Of a stretch of 64,000 nucleotides of DNA, positions 1 to 9,290 are shown piece after piece. Each line of letters starts with the position of its first letter. Within the stretch, counting starts at the first letter, position 1. The position numbers and the translations under genes are program-made. Location: positions 83,882 through 147,881 of the forward strand of contig NZ_JBNGOT010000011.1 of assembly GCF_050589705.1 (NCBI RefSeq). The letters are read 5' to 3'. Under the pieces are notes generated by a model that saw only the letters and a list, made by a program, of their open reading frames with translations, searched no databases and was not told the origin of the DNA. Origin of the DNA: Sunxiuqinia rutila. Lineage in GTDB: Bacteria > Bacteroidota > Bacteroidia > Bacteroidales > Prolixibacteraceae.

Positions 1-17
1 CCTAAATTTTAGCCCAA

Positions 18-1490
18 ATGGTATCGACAAACAGAACACCCTCTTTAGCGGAGGCTTTGCTACCCATTGTTTGCCTGGTAATTCTTCTCACAATCAATGT
101 TTTTGTGTTTGAAGACACCTTGGCAGGCTCGAATCAAATTGCCTTATTATTGGCAGCAACAATTGCAGGTATTATCGTCCGGCGCAACGGTCAAAAATGG
201 GAGGAAACCAACCAGCATGTCGTCAAAACCATTGGATCGGCCATGCCTTCCATGCTCATTTTGTTGCTGATTGGTTCGCTGGCCGGTACCTGGATGATCA
301 GCGGCATTGTTCCGGCCATGATTTATTATGGCTTGGAAATCATCAATCCGAACCTGTTTTTGGTAACTGCTGTAATTGTAAGCGCTCTGGTTTCGGTGGC
401 TACTGGCAGTTCGTGGTCAACCATTGCCACCATTGGCGTAGCCCTGCTGGGCATCGGCAAAGCCATCGGATTCAACGAACCCCTTGTTGCCGGTGCCATT
501 ATTTCGGGCGCCTATTTTGGTGATAAAATTTCCCCCCTAAGCGATACGACCAACTTGGCACCAGCCATGGCCGGAACCGATTTATTCACCCACATTCAGT
601 ACCTGCTATTTACCACTATACCCAGCTTAATCATTACGCTTGTGTTGTTTTTAGTCATTGGATTCAATTATGAGTTCCACTCCTCCATCCACGACATTGA
701 GCTGGTAAAAGTAGCGATTGAGGAAGTTTTCAATACGAGCTCCTGGCTGTTTTTGGTTCCTGTGATTTTGTTCGGCATCATCATCATGAAAGTTCCTCCT
801 GTTCCATCTCTAATGATTGGTACCTTACTGGGGGCGGTTTTTGCCGTGGTGTTTCAACCCAATCTGGTACGCGAAATTGCTGGCAGTGGAATGAGCTATA
901 CCAAAGCGTCGTATGTCAGTTCGATGCAAGCCATGTTTGGCGATGTTTCCTTATCTACCCACAATGAAAACGTCAACCACTTGCTAAGCACCAGCGGCAT
1001 GCGAGGCATGCTCGACACCATTTGGTTGATTCTTTCAGCAATGGTGTTTGGAGGAATCATGGAAGCTGGAGGTTTGCTGTCGCGGATTACCCGCCCCATT
1101 ATGAAGATGGCCAAATCAACCGGAGCATTGGTAAGCTCCACGGTGGGTACCTGCATTTTTTTCAATGCCACAGCTTCGGATCAATACCTGGCCATTGTCG
1201 TACCCGGGCGCATGTACCGCAAAGCCTATGAAGACCGGAACTTGAAGCCGGAAGTGCTAAGTCGTACGCTGGAAGATTCCGGTACAATGACTTCCGTTCT
1301 GATCCCTTGGAACACCTGTGGGGCAACGCAGTCGCGCGTATTGGGCGTGACTACTTTCGACTACCTCCCTTACTGTTTCTTCAACTTAATCAGTCCGCTC
1401 ATGAGTATCCTATTTGCCTATTTCAACATTAAAATACGGCGGTTGGTCAGTCGTCCCGCAAAGGCTGAAACGCAAAATGAAGCCATCTAA
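18..1490 (+). CDS. nhaC: NhaC-family Na+/H+ antiporter
   Basis: Integral inner-membrane antiporter expected to exchange cytoplasmic Na+ for H+, or in some NhaC relatives to move an organic acid or amino acid. The 490-residue protein is almost wholly hydrophobic, with about 11 membrane segments. The family signature lies at residues 130-182: a GSSWSTIATIG stretch (130-140), then GDKISPLSDTTNLAP (168-182), the ion-binding region of NhaC proteins. The length is normal for the family. The ATG at 18 is preceded by only 17 bases of the window, so its promoter cannot be seen. It lies 47 bp ahead of a second membrane protein on the same strand and both may be co-transcribed. Family assignment is firm; the transported substrate is not. 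Confidence 0.9.
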   Translation: MVSTNRTPSLAEALLPIVCLVILLTINVFVFEDTLAGSNQIALLLAATIAGIIVRRNGQKWEETNQHVVKTIGSAMPSMLILLLIGSLAGTWMISGIVPAMIYYGLEIINPNLFLVTAVIVSALVSVATGSSWSTIATIGVALLGIGKAIGFNEPLVAGAIISGAYFGDKISPLSDTTNLAPAMAGTDLFTHIQYLLFTTIPSLIITLVLFLVIGFNYEFHSSIHDIELVKVAIEEVFNTSSWLFLVPVILFGIIIMKVPPVPSLMIGTLLGAVFAVVFQPNLVREIAGSGMSYTKASYVSSMQAMFGDVSLSTHNENVNHLLSTSGMRGMLDTIWLILSAMVFGGIMEAGGLLSRITRPIMKMAKSTGALVSSTVGTCIFFNATASDQYLAIVVPGRMYRKAYEDRNLKPEVLSRTLEDSGTMTSVLIPWNTCGATQSRVLGVTTFDYLPYCFFNLISPLMSILFAYFNIKIRRLVSRPAKAETQNEAI

Positions 1491-1537
1491 CAAAACATTT
1501 TTCTATATTTACCGCAAATTATCTACTCCAGCTTATC

Positions 1538-2806
1538 ATGATTCCAGGCATAGTGTTGATCACCTTTTATTTTGCTTTCCCAGTTTTACTAATTTACCTT
1601 ACCCATATTTCGAAGTTTTGCAGTAAGATTGGCGCTGTTGTAATGGCCTACGCCATTGGCATGTTACTGGGGAATATCGGCATTTTTCCGAAACAGTCAC
1701 AGACTTTTCGGGAGCTGCTTGCCAGTAGCACCAGTCTGCCGCGCGATCAGGTCAACGAATTGTTTCAACAGGGAATCATTACAGAAACGGATGTAATTGC
1801 CAACAACATTGCCAGCCTTCAGGATTTAATCATGACTCTGGTGATCCCACTTGCCATTCCCTTGCTTTTATTTTCACTCGATATCAAACGCTGGTTGAAG
1901 TTGGTCAAAAAAGCTTTGCTCTCGCTGGTTTTAGCCATGCTCTCCTTAATAATTGTCATTTTTTCCGGATACTTTCTGCTGCATCACGGGCTGGCCGAAG
2001 CCTGGAAAGTAGCGGGCCTTCTCGTTGGAATTTACACGGGAGGAACCCCCAACCTGGCAGCCATCAGCACAGCCCTTGAAGTGAACCCCAATATTTTTAT
2101 TCTGACCCATACCTATGACATGATGCTTGGAGCCGTTTGCCTGATTTTCTTTATGACGGCAGCTCAGCGACTGTTGAATTCCTTTTTGCCTTCCTTCCGG
2201 GAAAACGCTCACATCCCGGCCAATGAGCTTAGTTTAAGCAGCCAACAAATGGATAATTACCAAGGAATGCTGACCCGCAAGGGAGTGCCTCAGCTACTAA
2301 AAGCCTTAGGCATATCCGTGCTTATTTTTGCAGTGGCAGGAGGACTTAGCCTACTAGTTGCTCCTTCTGCTCAAATGGTGGTTGCCATTTTAACTATCAC
2401 CACGCTGGGCCTACTCTTCAGCTCCATTAAAAAGATTAACCGTATTGAAAAAACCTTTCAGCTAGGCATGTATTTCATCATTGTCTTTTCGCTGGTCATC
2501 GCCAGTATGAGTGACCTGAGAAGCATGTTTCAGATTGAATTTCTGAACCTTTTTCTTTACGTGGCACTTGCCGTTTATGGCTCAATGATCATCCATGTCA
2601 TTCTCTCGCGTATTTTCAAAGTGGATACCGATACGACCATCATTACCATGACCGCCTTGACCTTTTCGCCACCTTTTGTACCGGTTGTTGCCGGAGCCCT
2701 GAAAAACAAGGAAGTCATCATTTCCGGACTCACGGTAGGTATTTTGGGCTATGCTTTCGGAAACTATGTGGGCGTGGCCATTGCGTTCTTTCTGAAAGGC
2801 TTTTAA
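1538..2806 (+). CDS. DUF819 (YjcL-like) membrane protein
   Basis: A 422-residue polytopic membrane protein of the DUF819 type, whose function is not established. The sequence shows about 10-12 hydrophobic segments and the glycine-rich motif GGTPNLAAIS at residues 168-177, followed by an acidic/aromatic HTYDMM segment, both typical of this family. An internal repeat of two inverted halves is plausible from the helix pattern, as in transporters. It follows the NhaC gene by 47 bp and precedes a PLP-dependent sulfur amino-acid lyase by 177 bp. A role in exporting or importing an amino acid or keto acid connected with that lyase is possible but only inferred from position. Confidence 0.75.
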   Translation: MIPGIVLITFYFAFPVLLIYLTHISKFCSKIGAVVMAYAIGMLLGNIGIFPKQSQTFRELLASSTSLPRDQVNELFQQGIITETDVIANNIASLQDLIMTLVIPLAIPLLLFSLDIKRWLKLVKKALLSLVLAMLSLIIVIFSGYFLLHHGLAEAWKVAGLLVGIYTGGTPNLAAISTALEVNPNIFILTHTYDMMLGAVCLIFFMTAAQRLLNSFLPSFRENAHIPANELSLSSQQMDNYQGMLTRKGVPQLLKALGISVLIFAVAGGLSLLVAPSAQMVVAILTITTLGLLFSSIKKINRIEKTFQLGMYFIIVFSLVIASMSDLRSMFQIEFLNLFLYVALAVYGSMIIHVILSRIFKVDTDTTIITMTALTFSPPFVPVVAGALKNKEVIISGLTVGILGYAFGNYVGVAIAFFLKGF

Positions 2807-2949
2807 CCGCTACCGAAAGCTTACACCCTTCTCGGCATACTAACATTTTCTCAAGAAAAAGTAGAAAGTATGACAATTTCAACTCCTCTGCAAGATGTTG
2901 AACAATAGCCCCGGGCCTGTTCAAATATCATGCTTTTTCAGGTTCGCTT

Positions 2950-2975
2950 CGTTTAAATTGAAGCAAATTTAAACG
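2950..2975. promoter_or_regulatory. Inverted repeat upstream of the PLP lyase gene
   Basis: Two 10-base arms, CGTTTAAATT (2950-2959) and AATTTAAACG (2966-2975), form a perfect inverted repeat with a 6-base spacer. The right arm ends 8 bases before the ATG at 2984. The size, symmetry and position fit a dimeric repressor operator or a 5'-UTR hairpin. No cognate regulator is identified. Confidence 0.4.
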
Positions 2976-2983
2976 ATAAAACT

Positions 2984-4186
2984 ATGGCAACCTATGATCC
3001 GGCAAGCCGCATTCAGAAACTTCGGCACTTTGGCGAATTTGGCGGCGTAAATCCCTCCATCACCGATTCCTCCACCTACACCTTTTTGCATGGCGATGAT
3101 ATGTTTGAAACGTTTCTGGGGCACATGGAAGGCTGCTTCCTGTACTCGCGCCACTGGAACCCAAGCAACAAATACCTGGCCGATGCGCTGGCAGCCATGG
3201 AAGATACCGAATCGGCCTGGGTTACTTCTTCAGGGATGGCGGCCATTACGTGTTCGCTCCTTCAATTATGCAACACAGGCGACCATATTGTAACCAGCGT
3301 AACCACCTATGGTGGCACGTTTGCCTTTCTGAAAAATTACCTCAAAAAGTTTCAGATTGAGGTCACTTTTGTCAACATTTCGGACCTGGAAAGCGTGGAA
3401 GCCGCTATTCAGGAAAACACCAAGGTGATTTATACGGAAAGTGTCACCAACCCCTTGCTACAGGTTTCTGACATCCCCAGACTGGCTGCCATTGCCCGGC
3501 GCCACAACATCAAACTTATGGTTGATAATACGTTTACGCCCATGATTATCTCGCCAGCCCGACTCGGTGCCGACATTGTGGTTTACAGCATGACCAAATT
3601 CATCAATGGAAAGAACGACTGCGTAGCTGGTGCCATTTGCGGAACCAACCAATTCATTCACGATTTGTCGAATGTAAACGACGGAACCGCCATGCTGCTT
3701 GGCCCGGTGCTGGATCCGCTACGTTCATCATCCATTTTGAAAAACATACACACCCTGCATTTACGCATGAAGCAGCACAGCCAAAACGCCCAGGTATTGG
3801 CTGAGAAACTCCATCAAAACGGGATTCCCATTAACTATCCGGGGCTTAAAAGTCATCCACAGCATGAGCTACACAGCCAGCTGATGAATCCGGAGTTTGG
3901 CTATGGCGGCATGCTGGCGATTGATGCACACACGGTAAAAAAAGCCAACAGCCTGATGCAAAAAATGCAGGAGCAGGATGTGGGTTACCTGGCTGTCAGC
4001 TTGGGCTATTTCAAAACCCTGTTCAGCTGCTCCGGAACCAGTACTTCCTCGGAAGTGCCTGAAGACGTGCAGCGCCAAATGGGACTCTCGGAAGGGCTGG
4101 TTCGCTTTTCGGTGGGCTTGGACAACGACATCGAAGCAACGGCTGAAACCATCCTTCAAATTTGTCATGAAGAAGGCTTAGCCTAA
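2984..4186 (+). CDS. PLP-dependent Cys/Met metabolism enzyme (methionine gamma-lyase / cystathionine gamma-lyase type)
   Basis: Cytoplasmic fold-type I PLP enzyme of the Cys/Met metabolism family, 400 residues, the usual length. It should catalyse gamma-elimination or gamma-replacement on methionine, homocysteine or cystathionine. YSRHWNPS (54-61) is the phosphate- and substrate-binding Y-x-R-x-x-NP motif from the neighbouring subunit. SSGMAA (82-87) is the cofactor phosphate loop, D181 in MVDNTF contacts the pyridine nitrogen, and K205 in YSMTKF is the Schiff-base lysine. The choice between lyase and synthase activity cannot be settled from sequence alone. The ATG at 2984 lies just after an inverted repeat that may control it. 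A hairpin terminator follows the stop. Confidence 0.88.
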   Translation: MATYDPASRIQKLRHFGEFGGVNPSITDSSTYTFLHGDDMFETFLGHMEGCFLYSRHWNPSNKYLADALAAMEDTESAWVTSSGMAAITCSLLQLCNTGDHIVTSVTTYGGTFAFLKNYLKKFQIEVTFVNISDLESVEAAIQENTKVIYTESVTNPLLQVSDIPRLAAIARRHNIKLMVDNTFTPMIISPARLGADIVVYSMTKFINGKNDCVAGAICGTNQFIHDLSNVNDGTAMLLGPVLDPLRSSSILKNIHTLHLRMKQHSQNAQVLAEKLHQNGIPINYPGLKSHPQHELHSQLMNPEFGYGGMLAIDAHTVKKANSLMQKMQEQDVGYLAVSLGYFKTLFSCSGTSTSSEVPEDVQRQMGLSEGLVRFSVGLDNDIEATAETILQICHEEGLA

Positions 4187-4196
4187 AACAGAAAAA

Positions 4197-4232
4197 GGAA
4201 GGAGAGCCGGCCTTAAAACCAACTCTCCTTCC
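4197..4232. terminator. Hairpin terminator between convergent genes
   Basis: Arms GGAAGGAGAG (4197-4206) and CTCTCCTTCC (4223-4232) form a 10-bp stem with a 16-base loop, between the lyase gene and the barrel protein gene that converge here. The U-run is poor on both sides, so it may act as a bidirectional transcript end rather than a strong intrinsic terminator. Confidence 0.55.
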
Positions 4233-4262
4233 CTCTTAAAAACCATTGATCGACTCAGCCTT

Positions 4263-5606
4263 TTAGAACAAGTAATTCAGGCCCATGTACAAGCCCGAAT
4301 CCCCATCTCGTTTATCGGCCGCCATCCCGTAATCGATAGCTATTATAAAGTTTTCATTCATCGCCACCCGAACACCGACTCCATAGGAAATGTGCATCGC
4401 TTCACTGTCTGGATTAAAGTAATCCTTTGGATCATTAGCCAAGCTGAAGGCATTAAAAACATCGGTATCCAGATTGAGTGCCGTCTTTTTGGTAACTCTT
4501 CCAAAGTCTGTAAAACCATTAAGTCCGATGTAAAAGTTATTATTCAGCAGTTGAAGACGGGCAACTTTCCAACGCAATTCAGCATTTCCAAAGAAAATAC
4601 CATCGCCAATCACCCGGTTACGCCGAATGCCGCGAAGCGTTCTTGAACCTCCCAGCCCTTCTGAAGTAGAGCCCGTCATGATGGAGGTAATCACCTGCGA
4701 CTGGTAGTAAAACGGCACCTCTCCCCCCAACATTGTTTGATATACCAACCGATAAGCAAACGACAAATCCTTTGGAACCAGTGTAAAATACTGCCGGTGC
4801 GTCAAACTCAGTTTGCTAAACGAGCTTTCGGCTCCCAACACCTTGGGCGAAACCACCAGCACCGCTTCCGACCACTGCCCGCGCATCGGATGAGGCTTGT
4901 TATCCCGTGTGTCAAACACCAAACCTCCTTTAAAAACAGGAACAAAACCTCCATTGGCCTCCTCCGCTGAAATCAGGCCCCAATCCAGGTATTTATCATA
5001 CAAGCCGTCAACATCAGGCAATAGGTCATCTTCTTTTTTCCCTTTGTTCAGCTTCTCCAGATTTACCGGGGCCACCTCAAAGTTCAGCAAATTCATCCCG
5101 CCAATCCAACGAAATTTTGAACCGGCAAGCTTTCCCTGCAAGTCAACTTTGAACCGAAACATTTTCCGGTCATAGTCATAAAACACGCGCGACACGTAAT
5201 CCTCCGATTCGTCATCCACCCAGGAATCATTAAACACTGCATCATAGCCGTTAAAACCATAAAAGTCGTAAGCCTGATCCGTCAGATAAGTTAAATCGAC
5301 CGAGCTTTGAATCCCTTTAATCAGCTGATCCGAATCGTAGTAAAAACGGTAAATTCCGCTTCCTTTGGTGAAGCGGGAAACTTCAAAATAAAGCGAATGG
5401 TTATACTTCGGATACCTGCTTCCATCACCATAATGGTACAAATTGACCAGCGCACCGTATTGAAACCCCAAGTCGGTGTCAAAAGTTACAGCCGGCAGGG
5501 CACCAAAATTCCACCCCTCTTTTACGAGTTCTTCTTTGGTTTCAGTCTGTGAAAATGCAGCCAGGGAAAGCCAGGGAAAAAGCAACAGAAAAAGTCCTTT
5601 CTTCAT
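4263..5606 (-). CDS. BamA/TamA-like outer-membrane beta-barrel protein
   Basis: A predicted 447-residue outer-membrane barrel related to the surface-antigen (Omp85) barrel domain. The reading frame extends upstream, but I start at 5606, where the protein begins MKKGLFLLLFPWLSLAAFSQ, a clear Sec signal peptide; the upstream extension has no such feature. The mature part is made of alternating strands rich in Tyr, Phe and Gly. It has a GGSRTLRGIRRNR segment typical of Omp85 barrels (the conserved RGF/RG-type loop) and ends in LNYLF, with the terminal aromatic residue used for barrel assembly. No POTRA repeats are seen, so it is a barrel without the usual periplasmic arm. Possible roles are lipid or protein export; the exact function is unknown. 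Confidence 0.8.
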   Translation of the reverse strand: MKKGLFLLLFPWLSLAAFSQTETKEELVKEGWNFGALPAVTFDTDLGFQYGALVNLYHYGDGSRYPKYNHSLYFEVSRFTKGSGIYRFYYDSDQLIKGIQSSVDLTYLTDQAYDFYGFNGYDAVFNDSWVDDESEDYVSRVFYDYDRKMFRFKVDLQGKLAGSKFRWIGGMNLLNFEVAPVNLEKLNKGKKEDDLLPDVDGLYDKYLDWGLISAEEANGGFVPVFKGGLVFDTRDNKPHPMRGQWSEAVLVVSPKVLGAESSFSKLSLTHRQYFTLVPKDLSFAYRLVYQTMLGGEVPFYYQSQVITSIMTGSTSEGLGGSRTLRGIRRNRVIGDGIFFGNAELRWKVARLQLLNNNFYIGLNGFTDFGRVTKKTALNLDTDVFNAFSLANDPKDYFNPDSEAMHISYGVGVRVAMNENFIIAIDYGMAADKRDGDSGLYMGLNYLF

Positions 5607-5770
5607 TCTGAATAAATTTAGTCTGAAACGAAGATAATGGTTTTTTGACAGGAGAAAATCCGGTCTGAAAAAAATACCTGTAAGCAAGAACAAATCCTCT
5701 TGTTGCCCGATAGTGAAATAATCACAAATATAAACCGGATCATTCATGGCGAGATGGTGGGATTTCTTAT

Positions 5771-5801
5771 TTTTACAGAGCATACGCATTAGTTAAATTT
5801 G
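5771..5801 (+). promoter_or_regulatory. Bacteroidota-type promoter for the GntR gene
   Basis: A TAAATTTG element (5794-5801) fits the -7 consensus TAnnTTTG, and TTTT at 5771-5774 stands exactly 19 bp upstream at the -33 position. Transcription would begin near 5807, about 7 bases before the ATG at 5814. The -7 element overlaps a possible TTG start at 5799 and so argues against that start. Confidence 0.55.
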
Positions 5802-5813
5802 CAAGAGAATACC

Positions 5814-6827
5814 ATGACTCAATTTTCAAGAATAGATTCTGATTCTGAAGTCCCCAAGTACAAGCAAGTGGAAGAGCTTATCCTTTCCGACATCGAAACA
5901 GGCATCTTTAAGCACGGACAACGCATTCCATCCATCAACGAAACCAGCGAAGAGCTGCTGCTTTCGCGCGACACGGTTGAAAAAGCCTATGTTCGTCTGA
6001 AAGAAAAAGGTGTTTTACTGGCTGTCCGCGGAAAGGGCTACTACGTCAACCGAACGGCTGTGGGGAAAAAATTGAAAATAGCCCTGATATTTAACAAACT
6101 AAGTAATTACAAACGAAGTTTATACGCCTCCTTTGTCTCTACCATTGGCTCCAAGGCAAGTGTAGATGTGTTTATCTACAATTATGATTTGACGGAGTTT
6201 GAAGATATTATCAACAACAACCTGACGAACTACGACTATTTTGTCATTCTTCCCCATTTCAGAAATGAACATGCGGATATTAGTTCGGTGGTGAAAAAAA
6301 TTCCCAAGGAAAAAGTACTGATTATTGATAAAAACCTGGAGGCATTGCGTGACTACCCGGTTGTTTATCAGGAATACGACAAAGACATTCAGCAGGCTTT
6401 GGGCCAAGCTCTGGACCTCTTAAAGAAATACAAACGCTTGAACCTGGTCTTTCCGACCAACGAATATTATTCCATTTACATCAGCCGCGGATTTCAGATT
6501 TTCAATCAAATTCATGGGTTCGAATACCAAATTCTGAATTCGCTTAAAGAAGAAAGCCTCAACCAGCACGAAGCTTATATTCTTATCTCGGATAATGACT
6601 TGTATGAGCTGATCAAGCTGGTGAAGCAACGGGGCTGGACAGCCGGAAAAGACATTGGTATTTTGTCGTATAACGACAGTCCGGTAAAGGAGCTGCTTTG
6701 TGAAGGAATTTCCACGATTTCAACCAATCATGATCAAATTGGGCAGATGGCTGCAGAAATGATCCTGACCAATGACTTTAAGCGAATAAAAAGTCCTTTT
6801 GAGTTTGTTCGGAGAAATTCCCTGTAA
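5814..6827 (+). CDS. GntR-family regulator with periplasmic-binding-protein-like sensor domain
   Basis: Transcription regulator of 337 residues. An N-terminal GntR winged helix-turn-helix (about residues 10-75; VPKYKQVEELILSDIETG, then SRDTVEKAYVRLKEKG) is joined to a C-terminal domain of the LacI/ribose-binding type (about 80-337), expected to bind a sugar or other small molecule. This architecture is common in Bacteroidia as a regulator of carbohydrate genes. I use the ATG at 5814 rather than the TTG at 5799 because a good -7 promoter element covers the TTG. It is divergent from the barrel protein gene and upstream of the PUL, which runs on the other strand; control of the PUL edge genes or of its own locus is plausible but not shown. 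Confidence 0.85.
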   Translation: MTQFSRIDSDSEVPKYKQVEELILSDIETGIFKHGQRIPSINETSEELLLSRDTVEKAYVRLKEKGVLLAVRGKGYYVNRTAVGKKLKIALIFNKLSNYKRSLYASFVSTIGSKASVDVFIYNYDLTEFEDIINNNLTNYDYFVILPHFRNEHADISSVVKKIPKEKVLIIDKNLEALRDYPVVYQEYDKDIQQALGQALDLLKKYKRLNLVFPTNEYYSIYISRGFQIFNQIHGFEYQILNSLKEESLNQHEAYILISDNDLYELIKLVKQRGWTAGKDIGILSYNDSPVKELLCEGISTISTNHDQIGQMAAEMILTNDFKRIKSPFEFVRRNSL

Positions 6828-6916
6828 TAAAACTACTATTTTGAATTGCGAAATCAAAAGGAAACCATTAACTTGAATACATAATTTCCTCTTATTTTAA
6901 CTTGAAACCTAGTCTG

Positions 6917-7315
6917 ATGAATTCAAACCTTATTCATATCCTGATTGCCGAAGATGAAGAATTTAATTTTCTTTACCTGGCTGAAGTTCTCAGCGAGTTC
7001 AATGTCAAGCTTTATCGGGCCAAGGATGGTTTGTCTGCAGTAGATATCTGCAAGTCAACCCCTGAGATTGACCAGGTTCTGATGGACATTCGCATGCCAG
7101 TAATGGATGGCTACACTGCCACCAAAGAAATTAAAAAGTTCCGGCCCAACCTGACAATCATTGCGCAAACTGCTTATGCCATGGAATCAGACCGGCAACG
7201 GGCACTGGCCGAAGGCTGTGACGATTACATCTCGAAACCGATTAAAGGAAACGACCTGATCAGCATTGTGGAAAAACATGCTCCCAGCCGCTGTCCGCTT
7301 CGGGAAAAAGTGTAG
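6917..7315 (+). CDS. Single-domain response regulator (CheY-like)
   Basis: A stand-alone receiver domain of 132 residues with no output domain. The acidic pocket is present (EDEE near the N-terminus), and the phosphoacceptor is D57 in LMDIRMPVMDG. The switch residue is in IIAQTAYA and the conserved lysine is K107 in ISKPI. The GCDDYISKPI end is typical of receiver domains found in hybrid histidine kinases, so this may receive phosphate from an unlinked kinase or act as a phosphate sink. A TTG codon at 6902 is in frame five codons upstream; I prefer the ATG at 6917. No kinase is adjacent; the only one in the window is 46 kb away. Confidence 0.85.
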   Translation: MNSNLIHILIAEDEEFNFLYLAEVLSEFNVKLYRAKDGLSAVDICKSTPEIDQVLMDIRMPVMDGYTATKEIKKFRPNLTIIAQTAYAMESDRQRALAEGCDDYISKPIKGNDLISIVEKHAPSRCPLREKV

Positions 7316-7328
7316 GCTTCCAATTACC

Positions 7329-8075
7329 TTACTGATAGATCATTTTCCGGGTCATCCCACCGTCGACTACAAAGTTCTGGCCCGTGATAAAATCATTCTC
7401 CGGATTTAACAGAAACAGCACCATCCGGGCAATGTCTTCCGGTCGTCCCACCCGACCTGCAGGGTGTTGCAGATGATCTCCCGGACTTAGCGTCTCGGGC
7501 TTGAGTTCTGATTTTTTCTTGATTCCGGACACGTCAACCCAGCCGGAACTAATGGCATTTACCCGAACATCCGGCGATAAGCTCATTGCCAAAGCATGAG
7601 TCAGCGAGAGCAATCCGCCTTTACTGGCCGAATAGGCTTCGGTATTTGCCTCAGACTGCAAGGCACGGGTAGAACAGATATTTATAATTGTCCCCTTGGC
7701 TTTTTGAAGGGCTGGTGCCGCATACTTTGCACATAAAAAGGGGCCGGTCAGGTTTACCGCTAAGGCCCTGTTCCACTCCTCCAAACTCAGATCAGCAATT
7801 GGCCCATTGCGATGAATAACCGCATTATTCATCAAGCCATAAATACCCCCAAAGAATTCCTCCGAAAACTTAATTCCGGACTTGACCATAGACTCATCAG
7901 CCACATCCACCTTTAAGAGCAAAAGGTTCTCGTTTTCCATTTCAGCCTCCAGTTCTGCCAAGGCTTCATCATCCACTTCAAAAACAGTTACCCCATAGCC
8001 GGCATTAAGCAGTTCCTGAACGGTTATTTTTCCAATCCCCTGTCCTCCTCCAGTAACAATAATATTTCGTTTCAT
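7329..8075 (-). CDS. Short-chain dehydrogenase/reductase at the end of the PUL
   Basis: Classical SDR oxidoreductase of 248 residues. The nucleotide-binding TGGGQGIG is at residues 8-15 and the NNA structural motif at 83-85. The catalytic triad is S135, Y148 and K152 (YSASK). The family uses NAD(P)H to oxidise or reduce hydroxyl groups of sugars, fatty acids or steroids; an acidic residue after the second strand (FEVDD) favours NAD(H). It begins 11 bp downstream of the GH20-type gene on the same strand and is probably the last gene of the PUL. A role in converting a released sugar is plausible (fucose and uronate catabolism often uses SDRs), but the substrate is not determinable. Confidence 0.85.
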   Translation of the reverse strand: MKRNIIVTGGGQGIGKITVQELLNAGYGVTVFEVDDEALAELEAEMENENLLLLKVDVADESMVKSGIKFSEEFFGGIYGLMNNAVIHRNGPIADLSLEEWNRALAVNLTGPFLCAKYAAPALQKAKGTIINICSTRALQSEANTEAYSASKGGLLSLTHALAMSLSPDVRVNAISSGWVDVSGIKKKSELKPETLSPGDHLQHPAGRVGRPEDIARMVLFLLNPENDFITGQNFVVDGGMTRKMIYQ

Positions 8076-8086
8076 TCTGAGCTTTC

Positions 8087-9178
8087 CTAATTCGACGAAA
8101 GGTTTTCTATTTCTTCAAACATAGCTCGAAAACACTTCGAAGCCGTGTTTCTTGCACTGCTTTCTTCATTGTAAAATTCTTTCATAAAGGCTCCTGCTCC
8201 TGACCATACCGTTTGCATCATTCCTTGATAACGCGGTTTCATTTCAGGAGTTGCAGATGCTCTAAAATCAAACATATCGCGCGTTTGAGCAATCGCATTT
8301 TCGGGGTGTCTCCACGGGCAAGTCACTACATTCAAGCCTTTCATGGCGAAATAAACGGCAGTTTTATCGGGACGCTCATAGTGCCAGTCACAAATCATGA
8401 CGTTTTTATCAATCAAGTCAATCGCCCGGTGCGTATTATTCATACTTGCCTCCCACATGCCCATACCTGTAGTCTTCCCGTCCAACAGCCGATCGCCCCA
8501 GATCCACAGCTGACGATCGTTTAAATCCAGGTAATTTTGAATTTTATTGACTTCGCCAGCAAATAGTTCAGCCTTATCACGGCCAGCACATCGGGGACAT
8601 TCTTCATCGCCAATATAGAACACCTCATCCATCCCTGCATGAAAAGCGTCCGCTTCGAAAACCTCACAAATTTCATCAACCAAGTCGAATACAACAGCAT
8701 GCACTTCGGGATGCAGTGGACAGTAGCTCTTGCAATACAAGCCATCCTCATTGGGCCACTCATACTTTTCGGGTAACTGAACATGTGGCGTTTCGTCAAA
8801 CTCCGGATAAACTTCAAGCAGCTTTTCCAAGCGTGAATGCCAGGATTGATGCCCCAATAGATTTATTTGAGGAATCAAACGGATGTTGTGTTTCTGACAT
8901 ACTTCAACCATTTGCTTCACATCCTCTTTAGAAAGTGCTACCTCATTTCTGAGCTCCGGATGACTTTCATATTGATAGTTGTAGTCAACGCGCAGCACCA
9001 ACACATTGACCTGCCGAGGCGCCAGTTCTTCGTCAATAAAGCGAACAAAGTCTGTGACTTCTCCAACTTGCGGAGCTCCAATACAAAAACCGCGAATTGG
9101 AAGCGTTTCACCTGCCTGAACATTCAAATTAATGCCTACAAGAAGCATTAGTGCAAAAAATAACCTTAAGTGTTTCAT
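8087..9178 (-). CDS. Secreted GH20-type glycosidase (beta-N-acetylhexosaminidase-like)
   Basis: A 363-residue secreted protein with a signal peptide ending near residue 22 (NVQAGE). The rest is a TIM barrel resembling the catalytic domain of family GH20. The key feature is FHAGMDEVFYIG with H180, D184 and E185, equivalent to the H-x-G-x-DE motif, where the Asp-Glu pair gives the substrate-assisted mechanism. LIPQINLLGHQSWH (101-114) matches the strand that carries GH20 active-site residues. The protein lacks the usual N-terminal GH20b domain, so it is a short form. Cysteines at 194 and 197 lie just after the catalytic pair. It lies in the PUL and probably removes terminal N-acetylhexosamine, but distant relatives of other specificity exist. 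Confidence 0.7.
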   Translation of the reverse strand: MKHLRLFFALMLLVGINLNVQAGETLPIRGFCIGAPQVGEVTDFVRFIDEELAPRQVNVLVLRVDYNYQYESHPELRNEVALSKEDVKQMVEVCQKHNIRLIPQINLLGHQSWHSRLEKLLEVYPEFDETPHVQLPEKYEWPNEDGLYCKSYCPLHPEVHAVVFDLVDEICEVFEADAFHAGMDEVFYIGDEECPRCAGRDKAELFAGEVNKIQNYLDLNDRQLWIWGDRLLDGKTTGMGMWEASMNNTHRAIDLIDKNVMICDWHYERPDKTAVYFAMKGLNVVTCPWRHPENAIAQTRDMFDFRASATPEMKPRYQGMMQTVWSGAGAFMKEFYNEESSARNTASKCFRAMFEEIENLSSN

Positions 9179-9290
9179 CTGTTTCGTTTCATTCGTTTTT
9201 AGCGATTAAGCCATTTCGCAGCAAGATTTCAAAAGCATTTAGAAGTTCAAGCTTTATCAATCAGAAAAAGAGAATAAGTTAGCCTTCATT

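Noticed and set aside
4263..5789. The longer N-terminus of the barrel protein
   Set aside because: The first 61 codons lack export features, whereas the Met at 5606 begins a textbook signal peptide.
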